DNA of 36,774 nt, taken from an uncultured Acidobacteriota bacterium (GTDB taxonomy: Bacteria > Acidobacteriota > Thermoanaerobaculia > Multivoradales > SZUA-115). Positions 22,721 through 29,443 of the stretch are shown in pieces. The stretch is taken from the NCBI GenBank assembly GCA_937867335.1, contig CALMKX010000078.1, positions 1-36,774 of the forward strand. Direction: 5' to 3'. The position numbers and the translations under genes were made by a program. The notes beneath the pieces are model-generated. The model did no database searches and had not been told where the DNA came from. It worked only from the letters and a program-made list of their open reading frames with translations. Within the stretch, counting starts at the first letter, position 1. Each line of letters opens with the position of its first letter.

Positions 22721-24769
22721 CTACTTCGTCCAGCGGTCCAGCCAGTCGAGCACGGTGTCGTGCCAGAGCACCGAGTTGTGCGGCTTCAGGATCCAGTGGT
22801 TCTCGTCCGGGAAGTAGAGGAAGCGCGACGGGACTCCCTGCCGCTGGAGGGCCGTGAAGGCGGCCATGCCCTGGGTTTCGGGGATGCGAAAGTCGAGCGC
22901 CCCGTGGATCACCAGCATCGGCGTCTTCCAGCGGTCCACATGAGCGGCCGGGTTGAACTTCTCATGGGCCGCCGGGTTGCTGTAGTAGGTCCCGCCCTGC
23001 TCCCATTCCGGGAACCACAGCTCTTCGGTGGCAAAGTACATCTCCCGCTGGTCGAAGACGCCGGAGTGCGTCACCAGGCAGCGGAAGGGCGGCTTGCCCT
23101 GGGCGTCGAACCAGTTGCCGGCGATCCAGTTGGTCATGAAACCGCCGTAGGAGCCGCCGAGAGCGGCGGCGCGAGAGAGGTCGATCCAGGGGTACTTCTG
23201 CCCCACGGCCGCGAGGCCCTTCTGCAGGTCCTCGAGGGGGGCGCCACCCCAATCCTTGCTGATCGAATCCGTGAACGCCTGGCCGTAGCCGGTCGAACCG
23301 TGGAAGTCCACCATCACCGCCGCGTAGCCGCGGCCGGCGTAGGTCTGCGGATTCCAGCGGTAGTGGAACTCGTTCTTGAACGAGCCCTGCGGGCCGCCGT
23401 GGATCAGATAGGCGAGCGGGTACTTGCGGCCGGGGTCGAAGTCCACCGGCTTGATCAGCCAGGCGTGAACGGTCTCCCCCTTGGCGCCGGTGAAGCTGAA
23501 GGGCTCCGGCTCGCCCATCCGGAGCCCGGCCAGGCGCTCGCCGTTGAACGAGGTCAGAGCGCGAAAGCCCGAACCGTCGGGGCCCAGCCGGTAGATCTCG
23601 TTCGGACCCTTGAGGTGGTCCCGGAGCACCAGCAGGTCCGAGCCCACCCGGGCGAGCTCATGCACGCTGCCGTCGGTGACGAGGCGCTTACTCGTTCCGC
23701 TCGCTACATCGAGGGCGAAGAGGGCGGAGCGGCCGAGGTCGTTGGCGGTGGCGTAGAGCGTCTTGCCGTCGGCCGAGAAGACGAGCTGGTCCGGCGAGCG
23801 ATCCCAGCCGGGTGCCACCTCCCGGGCCGGACCCTGCGGCCAGGGCTGGATCAGGATGCGGAAACGGTCCGCTTCGAAGCCGGGTCGGGACATCGCCAGG
23901 TACACCAGCGAGCGGCCGTCCGGCGTGAACATCGGCCGGGTGTCCCAGGCCGGGTTGCCGGCAGTCAGGTTGCGCGGCGCGGCAGAGCCGTCCACGGGCA
24001 CCGCATAGAGGTCGAAGTTGGTGGACCAGGGCTCGCTCGCTCCGGCCACCCGGGCGCTGAACAGCATCTCCCGGCCGTCGGGCGTGAAGGCCCATTCCTC
24101 CACGCCGCCGAAAGGCATGGAGGGCACGTCGGCGTCGAGGCCCCGGGTGAGGTCGAGCGGCGTGCCGCCGGCCACCGGCAGCACGAAGAGGTGCTGGCGC
24201 CGGCCGTCCTCCCAGCTGTCCCAGTGGCGCAGGAAGAGGCGATCGTAGATCCGCCCGGTCTCCTTCGCGGACTCGGCCTTGCTCAGGCGGTCCTGGGTGC
24301 AGGCGAGGTCGGCGCAGTCGATGAAGACCTCGAGCGAGAAGGCCAGGTACTTGCCGTCCGGAGAGAGCAGCAAATTCGAGACGTCGAGAGGCAGCTTGGT
24401 GATCTGCTCCGCTTCCCCACCGGTGAGCGGTAGCCGCCAGATCTGGCTCGAGCCCGAGCGCCGGGATAGGAAGTACAGGCTCTTGCCGTCCGCAGCCCAG
24501 CGGGGGCTGTCGTCCCCCGCCTCGTGGCGGGTGAGCTGACGGGCCTCTCCGCCGGCGGTGGGCATCAGCCAGACGTCGGTGCGGCCGCGGTTCGCGTCGA
24601 AGTCCGTCTTGCGCACCACGAAGGCCACCCACTGGCCGTCCGGCGAGACCTGCAGATCGGAAAGGCGATCCATCATCACCAGATCGCGGATGTTGAACGG
24701 GTGGGTCTCGGCGGCCGCCAGAGGGGCACCAGCCGCGAGCAGGGCCAGGGGCAGGATGGAAAGGCGCAT
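22721..24769 (-). CDS. S9 prolyl oligopeptidase family peptidase, DPP5-like
   Basis: This 682-residue peptidase of family S9 has an N-terminal signal peptide (ending PLAAAE) and a beta-propeller with repeated SPDG/TPDG strands (LQVSPDGQWVAFVV, LLSPDGKYLAF, MFTPDGRSLVYLA). The C-terminal alpha/beta-hydrolase domain has the catalytic triad Ser540 in GGSYGGFMTNW, Asp626 in HGALDFRIPETQ, and His658 in DENHWIL. Such exported dipeptidyl peptidase 5-like enzymes cut dipeptides from oligopeptides in the periplasm and help to use proteins as food. AGGAGG lies 6 nt before the ATG, inside a possible hairpin. It is divergent from the tetR-like gene, 88 nt apart. Confidence 0.95.
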   Translation of the reverse strand: MRLSILPLALLAAGAPLAAAETHPFNIRDLVMMDRLSDLQVSPDGQWVAFVVRKTDFDANRGRTDVWLMPTAGGEARQLTRHEAGDDSPRWAADGKSLYFLSRRSGSSQIWRLPLTGGEAEQITKLPLDVSNLLLSPDGKYLAFSLEVFIDCADLACTQDRLSKAESAKETGRIYDRLFLRHWDSWEDGRRQHLFVLPVAGGTPLDLTRGLDADVPSMPFGGVEEWAFTPDGREMLFSARVAGASEPWSTNFDLYAVPVDGSAAPRNLTAGNPAWDTRPMFTPDGRSLVYLAMSRPGFEADRFRILIQPWPQGPAREVAPGWDRSPDQLVFSADGKTLYATANDLGRSALFALDVASGTSKRLVTDGSVHELARVGSDLLVLRDHLKGPNEIYRLGPDGSGFRALTSFNGERLAGLRMGEPEPFSFTGAKGETVHAWLIKPVDFDPGRKYPLAYLIHGGPQGSFKNEFHYRWNPQTYAGRGYAAVMVDFHGSTGYGQAFTDSISKDWGGAPLEDLQKGLAAVGQKYPWIDLSRAAALGGSYGGFMTNWIAGNWFDAQGKPPFRCLVTHSGVFDQREMYFATEELWFPEWEQGGTYYSNPAAHEKFNPAAHVDRWKTPMLVIHGALDFRIPETQGMAAFTALQRQGVPSRFLYFPDENHWILKPHNSVLWHDTVLDWLDRWTK

Positions 24770-24778
24770 GGATCTCCT

Positions 24779-24807
24779 CCTCGGATGTGAGCTGATGATA
24801 TCCGAGG
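24779..24807 (-). promoter_or_regulatory. leader hairpin overlapping the peptidase Shine-Dalgarno
   Basis: In the minus-strand leader, CCTCGGAT (24807-24800) can pair with ATCCGAGG (24786-24779), a perfect 8-bp stem around a 13-nt loop. The right arm overlaps the start of the AGGAGG ribosome-binding site. It could limit translation, or the same arms could be a protein site. Confidence 0.4.
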
Positions 24808-24826
24808 CCAGGAACCCGGGCTTGAT

Positions 24827-24848
24827 TTGAGACGACCGGTCATGTTAA
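24827..24848. promoter_or_regulatory. predicted TetR operator in front of tetR
   Basis: GACCGGTC (24834-24841) is the core, with flanks TTGAGA on the left and TGTTAA on the right, a 22-bp imperfect palindrome (4 of 6 flank positions pair). It overlaps a possible -35 (TTGATT, 24822-24827) and -10 (GTTAAT, 24844-24849) of tetR, so autorepression is likely. Confidence 0.6.
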
Positions 24849-24857
24849 TTTCCCCTC

Positions 24858-25457
24858 ATGCCTCGGGGCAAGCATCGCGACAAGCTTCTGGATCAGGGAT
24901 TGCGCTTGCTTTCCGAGCGCGGCTTCGGGGCGACCGGCGTCGCCGAAGTCACCGAAGCCGGCGGCGTGCCGAAGGGCTCCTTCTACAACTACTTTCCGTC
25001 GAAAGAGGACTTCGCCATCGAGGTCCTCTCTCGTTACCAGGACCAGGCCTGTACCCAGATGAGTGCGGTGCTCTGCAACCCGGAGCTCGCCCCCTTGGAG
25101 CGCCTCCGGCGTCTCTTCGAGAGTCTGATCGAGAAGCTCGCAGCTTCGGGCTTCACGGCGGGCTGCCTCGCCGGCCGCCTGGCTCAGGAGGTGGCCGGAG
25201 AGAATCCGACCTTCCGCAAGCCGCTCGAAGACGCTTTCGCCTCGATGCGTAACCTGGTGGCCGTCTGCCTCGAGCAGGCGCGCCAGGCCGGCGAGATTCC
25301 GGCCGAAGAGAGCCCGGAGCGGCTGGCCGAGTTCCTGCTCTTCTCCTGGCAGGGGGCGATGTTGCGCGCCAAGGCCGCCGGCAACGACGGGCCCCTGCAA
25401 GCCTTCCTGGATATTGCCTTCAACCGCCTTCTGAAGCCGTCTCAGTCCGTCATCTAG
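24858..25457 (+). CDS. TetR/AcrR regulator, NemR-like
   Basis: This 199-residue TetR-family repressor has an N-terminal helix-turn-helix (RDKLLDQGLRLLSERGFGATGVAEV then GGVPKGSFYNYFPSKEDFAIEVL). The ligand domain resembles E. coli NemR: GFTAGCLAGRLAQEVAGENPTFRKPLEDAF matches the region with the electrophile-sensing Cys, here Cys103. This predicts de-repression by reactive electrophiles or oxidants, inferred from the family. The palindrome GACCGGTC occurs just upstream of it and again before the next gene, so both are likely targets. The start at 24858 has a weak ribosome-binding site. Confidence 0.9.
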   Translation: MPRGKHRDKLLDQGLRLLSERGFGATGVAEVTEAGGVPKGSFYNYFPSKEDFAIEVLSRYQDQACTQMSAVLCNPELAPLERLRRLFESLIEKLAASGFTAGCLAGRLAQEVAGENPTFRKPLEDAFASMRNLVAVCLEQARQAGEIPAEESPERLAEFLLFSWQGAMLRAKAAGNDGPLQAFLDIAFNRLLKPSQSVI

Positions 25458-25503
25458 CGACCCGAGCAGGTCGTACTCCCCGCCGACATGGACATGCAAA
25501 GAG

Positions 25504-25525
25504 ATAAGACGACCGGTCATCTTAT
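25504..25525. promoter_or_regulatory. predicted TetR operator in front of the barrel gene
   Basis: ATAAGA (25504-25509) and TCTTAT (25520-25525) flank GACCGGTC (25511-25518), a 22-bp palindrome broken only at one symmetric pair. It ends 4 nt before the ATG and shares the core and flank form of the site at 24827-24848. Confidence 0.65.
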
Positions 25526-25529
25526 TATC

Positions 25530-26297
25530 ATGAGAACGCTATTTCCCACCCTCTTTCTTCTCGTTTTCTCGGCTTCGCTCCACGCGACGGAGATCACCCT
25601 CACCACCGCCAACGACCCCATCTCGGGCAACGCCCATGCCGACGACCTCTACACCGCAGCGCTCGGCCTCGGCCTGGGCCTCGAGCACTCCGAGCTCGCA
25701 CTGGGCGAGCGCATGTTCACGGATCGAGAGGCCGGATTCCGCTTCGACGAAACCTACGCCGAACTTGGCCGAGCCCTGCCTGAGGTCGCAGGCTGGCAGC
25801 CGCGCCTCGCGGTGGGAGCCCTGCACGTGGGCAAGGGTCTCTTCGGCCAGAGCACCCAGAACTGGGTGCATCAGGTGGTGGGCGCTGAGCCGGTGCATCT
25901 CGCCTACATCGAGGACCAGCACTGGTACGGCACAGCGCGCCTGGACGCGGCCCGGGCTCTGGGCGGCGGCAAGCGCCATCTCTGGACCGCTCGAGCCGAG
26001 CTCGCGACGGCTCCGGGTTTCCGCTCCTGGCTGCGCGGCGAGGTAGCGCTCGATGTCGAGCTGCCGGCAGACTTCGCCATCCGAGCAGCCGCCGGCCTAC
26101 GCCTCGATCGCGTGGACTTCCGCCGGCTCGACCGGCGGGTGCCGTCGAGCGGCACCACCTGGGAGCTCGCCTTCGGCTGGCGCCACCTCTACCTGAGCCT
26201 GGCTTCGAACGACCTCGGCACGGCCACGCGCCACATCACCCTCGGCCTGACGGCCAGGACTCGCTCGGGCGGCCGAAACGAGGCTTCCGGGCGCTAG
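25530..26297 (+). CDS. putative outer-membrane beta-barrel, LpxR-like N-terminus
   Basis: This 255-residue protein has a signal peptide (MRTLFPTLFLLVFSASLHA). The mature start EITLTTANDPISGNAHADDLYTAALGLGL recalls LpxR-type lipid A 3-O-deacylases, with an Asn-Asp pair and then D..YT, followed by strands of alternating hydrophobic residues and a closing LGLTARTRS. LpxR relationship is only suggested by this start, and no deacylase site can be asserted. I chose the ATG at 25530 because the signal peptide begins there; an in-frame ATG lies 14 codons upstream, which would put the operator inside the coding sequence. Its operator predicts co-regulation with the TetR gene. Its stop overlaps the convergent TPR gene by 4 nt. 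Confidence 0.7.
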   Translation: MRTLFPTLFLLVFSASLHATEITLTTANDPISGNAHADDLYTAALGLGLGLEHSELALGERMFTDREAGFRFDETYAELGRALPEVAGWQPRLAVGALHVGKGLFGQSTQNWVHQVVGAEPVHLAYIEDQHWYGTARLDAARALGGGKRHLWTARAELATAPGFRSWLRGEVALDVELPADFAIRAAAGLRLDRVDFRRLDRRVPSSGTTWELAFGWRHLYLSLASNDLGTATRHITLGLTARTRSGGRNEASGR

Positions 26298-27604
26298 GCG
26301 CTGGCCGCCGCGAAGGGCGCTCGGCTGAGGGCGCGAAGCGTCTCATGCACCACGGCCGTGGTGAGCACTTCGCGCCGCGCGGCGTCTTCGTAGACCAAGA
26401 CCGCCGCCAGGGCCTCGCGGCGGATGTCCTGGGCCAGGAAGGCAGGCACGATCTCGGCGGCCAGCTTGCGGGCCTCGACCATGCGGCCCTGCTCCACCTG
26501 CAGCAGCGAGAGCTCGAGGCCCGCCAGGGCGGCCTGGAAGGCCTGGCCGCCCGCGGCGAACATCGATTGCACCTGCAAGTAGAGCTTCTCGGCTTCGGCC
26601 GGGCGGCCCAGGCCGCGGGCCACCTTGGCTTCCACCCAATGGCGGCGCGCCTGGGTCCAGACGTCCGGGAAGCGATCGTAGAGCTCCGCGTGGGCCCTCA
26701 GGCGCTCCGCCGCGGCGGCGCAATCTCCCAGCTCCACGAGGTAGTCCACGCCGTTGTGCACGGCCATCAGTCGCAGCTTGGGATCTTCCTCGCCGTCGAT
26801 CAAGGGCAGGGCTTCGTCGAGCGCCTCGGAGGCGGCGGCCACCTCGCCGGCGTCGAACAGCACCACACCCTTCTTGACCAAGGTGCGGGCCAGCAGGCGC
26901 CGCTCCTGGCAGCGCTCGTAGATCTCCTGAGCTCGAGCGAGCTCTCGCGCGGCTTCGGCGAAGCGCCGCTGGTCCGAGCGCAAGGAAACGAAGAGGTACG
27001 CCAGCTCGGCCTCGACCAGAGGATCGCTGTTGCCCTCTTCTTCGAACATCTGGCGGGCGAAACTCAGCACTTCGTCCGCCTTGCGGATCTCGCCCTGGGC
27101 GCGGAGCGAGTTGCCCCGCAACATATGGCTCTGGGCGAGCAAGGTCATGGCGAGCTCCCGCCCCACCTCGGACTCCGACAAGCGCAAGGCCACATCCCGG
27201 GCGGTCTCGGCCAGTTGCAGCGCGCTTTCCGGATCCTCGGTCACGCGCCTGCGGTTCTCTTCGAGCAGCAGCTCCACCAGGGCCGGGTTCCTGAAGCGCG
27301 TGAAGGCCCGCTCGATCCGCTTGCGGCGGCGAGCCGGCGGCAGCTCGAGGAGCTCGGCCAGCTCGGCGCGGGCCACGGCCTGCCAACGAATCATCTGGAG
27401 TCGCCGCTCCTCGCCTCGGCAGAGGGCTCGTTCCACCAGCGGATGGGTGCCAGCGGCCGGGGTCGAGCGCAGGTCCGAGGCCAGCTCTCCGCACTCGGGA
27501 CAGGCTTCGAAGAGGTGATCCAGCAGGTCTCGAAGCTCTTCTCTCGAGACCTGCTCTCTCAACAACAGTCCTTGCAGCTTCTCCCGACTGAGGTGACGAC
27601 CCAT
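26294..27604 (-). CDS. TPR protein with N-terminal zinc-finger-like motif
   Basis: This 436-residue protein begins with HLSREKLQGLLLREQ, then H-x4-C-x2-C (His30, Cys35, Cys38 in HLFEACPECGE), resembling the zinc-binding start of anti-sigma-like proteins. The rest, from about 110, is helical with TPR-like repeats (ALQLAETARDVALRLSE, ADEVLSFARQMFEEEG, AAELARAQEIYERC, ALPLIDGEEDPKLR). No membrane helix is seen, so it is cytoplasmic. TPRs serve protein binding; the partner is unknown. GGGAGG lies a few nt before the ATG at 27604. The small secreted gene lies 227 nt upstream on the same strand. Confidence 0.85.
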   Translation of the reverse strand: MGRHLSREKLQGLLLREQVSREELRDLLDHLFEACPECGELASDLRSTPAAGTHPLVERALCRGEERRLQMIRWQAVARAELAELLELPPARRRKRIERAFTRFRNPALVELLLEENRRRVTEDPESALQLAETARDVALRLSESEVGRELAMTLLAQSHMLRGNSLRAQGEIRKADEVLSFARQMFEEEGNSDPLVEAELAYLFVSLRSDQRRFAEAARELARAQEIYERCQERRLLARTLVKKGVVLFDAGEVAAASEALDEALPLIDGEEDPKLRLMAVHNGVDYLVELGDCAAAAERLRAHAELYDRFPDVWTQARRHWVEAKVARGLGRPAEAEKLYLQVQSMFAAGGQAFQAALAGLELSLLQVEQGRMVEARKLAAEIVPAFLAQDIRREALAAVLVYEDAARREVLTTAVVHETLRALSRAPFAAASA

Positions 27605-27831
27605 CTTCCTCCCCCGGCTCCTGGGTAGTTCTTACAGAGTCTAGTAGAGGACAGGGCATTTTGGGAGTCGAACATGAGTTCAGGGAGTGGGTCAGGCTGC
27701 CCGGGCCGGGCAAGCTCCGAGTACCCGGCTCTCCGACCTTGACGATGCAGCCTCTTCCGACCCGCTGCATCCTTGGCAAGCTGACCCACGACTTGACCTC
27801 GAAGACCTCCGACCCCAGCCGGTAGCGGCCT

Positions 27832-28152
27832 TCACCCTCCTGAGCCGGAGCCCCCCGCCGCTCCACCACCGCTACTGCTGCCACTGTCGCCACCCGTGCC
27901 GCCGGTGGTGGTGGTCGTGGTGGTGCCGCCACCGTTCGGGGTACCACTGGGATCCATCTGGCTGCCGGACTTGTCCAACAGCGCAACCAGCTCTCGCCAG
28001 TAGCTTCCCAGCCGGGCGGCGAGATCCGGGAGCTCCCAGCCGCTCAGGGGAACAGACCAGGCGGCTTCGGGATCGGCCGGAGCGGCCAAGGTCGCCGTGC
28101 TCGGCAAAGACAACGAGAGAACCAGGCCCAAGCTCATCCAATAACGGCGCAC
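27832..28152 (-). CDS. small secreted Gly/Ser/Thr-rich protein
   Basis: This 106-residue protein has a signal peptide (RRYWMSLGLVLSLSLPSTATLAAP), a short segment WELPDLAARLGSYWRELVALLDKSG, and a low-complexity tail of Gly, Thr and Ser. The GTG at 28152 is the best start: AGGAG lies 6 nt upstream and it gives a normal signal peptide; the open frame runs 19 codons further without a signal. I do not recognise it. A 10-bp hairpin precedes the Shine-Dalgarno. It is upstream of the TPR gene on the same strand. Small exported proteins with Gly/Thr tails are common near TPR genes in such genomes, but I cannot show that they interact. Confidence 0.65.
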   Translation of the reverse strand: MRRYWMSLGLVLSLSLPSTATLAAPADPEAAWSVPLSGWELPDLAARLGSYWRELVALLDKSGSQMDPSGTPNGGGTTTTTTTGGTGGDSGSSSGGGAAGGSGSGG

Positions 28153-28522
28153 GATCGTCTCCTCTCGGGAGAGACAGCTCCGGCTCCGTGCCGGAGCTGC
28201 TGCTCGCAATCCAGGCAGATCTTAAGAAGAATTTCCTGAATCCGAGCCTCAAACCCTGTAGACGGAATCGCGAGATCGTTCTCGGCAATAATCCTCTCGC
28301 CTTCGGGGACCTGGTATGTCTAGGTATTGCTATGACGAAAAACTAAACAAGGCGGTTCGGTGGAAGCACTCCAACCATCTCGCCCAACCCGAGATGAAGC
28401 AAACGCTCAGCGGTTCGGGAGAGTCGAGCCAGCACCGGCGCCGGCAGGAAGCCGGCCCGGAGTCGCCTGGTCGGGAGGGTGGGCGCCCGGCGGGCGCCCG
28501 GCAGGGCTTGTCGGTGGGAGGC
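28153..28522. other. 370-bp region without a supported gene
   Basis: It contains the 5' leader and hairpin of the small secreted gene, then an AT-richer stretch around 28210-28350. I see no convincing promoter, RNA gene or terminator for the TerC gene that ends at 28523. Confidence 0.4.
28175..28199 (-). promoter_or_regulatory. leader hairpin of the small secreted gene
   Basis: CAGCTCCGGC and GCCGGAGCTG form a perfect 10-bp stem around a 5-nt loop in the minus-strand leader, about 15 nt before the AGGAG ribosome-binding site. No U-tract follows, so it is more likely a leader structure than a terminator. Confidence 0.45.
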
Positions 28523-29263
28523 CTAGGTCTCTTCGCTTCGGCTGCGGCGGAGGTTCGCGCGGTAGCGCATGTTGAGCAGCTCGATCAACAGCGCGAAGAA
28601 CATCCCGAAGTAGACGTAGCCCTTCTCCAGGTGCCGGCCCGTGCCTTCCGCCACCAACAGCACACCGATCATCACCAGGAAGGAAAGGGCGAGCACCTTG
28701 ATCGAGGGATGGCGGTCGACGAAATCCCCCACCGGACCGGCGAAGATCAGCATCACGATCACCGCCAGGATCACCGCGGCAGCCATGATCACCAGCTCGT
28801 TGGCCATGCCGACCGCGGTGATCACCGAGTCGAGCGAGAAGACCACATCGAGCAGCATGATCTGGATCAGCACCGAGATCAGCTTGCCCGGGCGGGCTCT
28901 ACGGGCCGACTCCTCCACCGGATGGGCCGCCTCGACCCGGTCGTAGATCTCGAAAGTCGCCTTGGCGATCAAGAACAGGCCACCGCCGAGCAGGATCAGA
29001 TCCCGCCCGGAGACACCGTGCCCCACCAGGGAGAAGAGGGGCGCGGTGAGCTTCGCCGCCCACGAAAGGGTGGCGAGCAGAGCCAGCCTGGAAACCAGCG
29101 CCACCGCCAACCCCAGCCGGCGGGCCAGCAGCTGCTGCTCCTTCGGTAGCTTGCCGGCGAGGATGGTGATGAAGACGATGTTGTCGATCCCCAGAACGAT
29201 CTCGAGACCGGCCAGGGTGATGAGCGAGATCCAGGTATCGGGCGAGGAGAAAAGCTCGAGCAT
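28523..29263 (-). CDS. TerC-family integral membrane protein
   Basis: This 246-residue protein is of the TerC/Alx family, linked to tellurite resistance and manganese or metal export. Its opening PDTWISLITLAGLEIVLGIDNIVFITILAGKLP and later MLLDVVFSLDSVITAVGMA are the paired, Asp-containing membrane motifs of the family; about seven to nine hydrophobic helices follow. The ATG at 29263 gives the usual family start; an open frame continues 53 codons upstream but has no homology. Length fits TerC without CBS domains. Upstream Shine-Dalgarno is poor. It stands between the kinase and the secreted gene, all minus. Confidence 0.9.
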   Translation of the reverse strand: MLELFSSPDTWISLITLAGLEIVLGIDNIVFITILAGKLPKEQQLLARRLGLAVALVSRLALLATLSWAAKLTAPLFSLVGHGVSGRDLILLGGGLFLIAKATFEIYDRVEAAHPVEESARRARPGKLISVLIQIMLLDVVFSLDSVITAVGMANELVIMAAAVILAVIVMLIFAGPVGDFVDRHPSIKVLALSFLVMIGVLLVAEGTGRHLEKGYVYFGMFFALLIELLNMRYRANLRRSRSEET

Positions 29264-29443
29264 GGCGCGAGACGGTATCGCTGTCGCGCCGGCCGAGCAA
29301 GATGCCCTGGGGCTTCGGAGCCGACGGTTGCCGAAGTCAGGGGCTGTCTGGCGGCAGACCTTCGGGCGAGGGCCCGGCGGCGCACCCACGAGACCGAGGC
29401 GAGCGGGCCGAGGGCGCAGCACGCTGCGCCCTCTTGCTTCTTC

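Noticed and set aside
22091-24433. A long plus-strand frame opposite the peptidase
   Set aside because: It is antisense to a clear S9 peptidase, has no domain and shows the composition of a GC-rich shadow frame.
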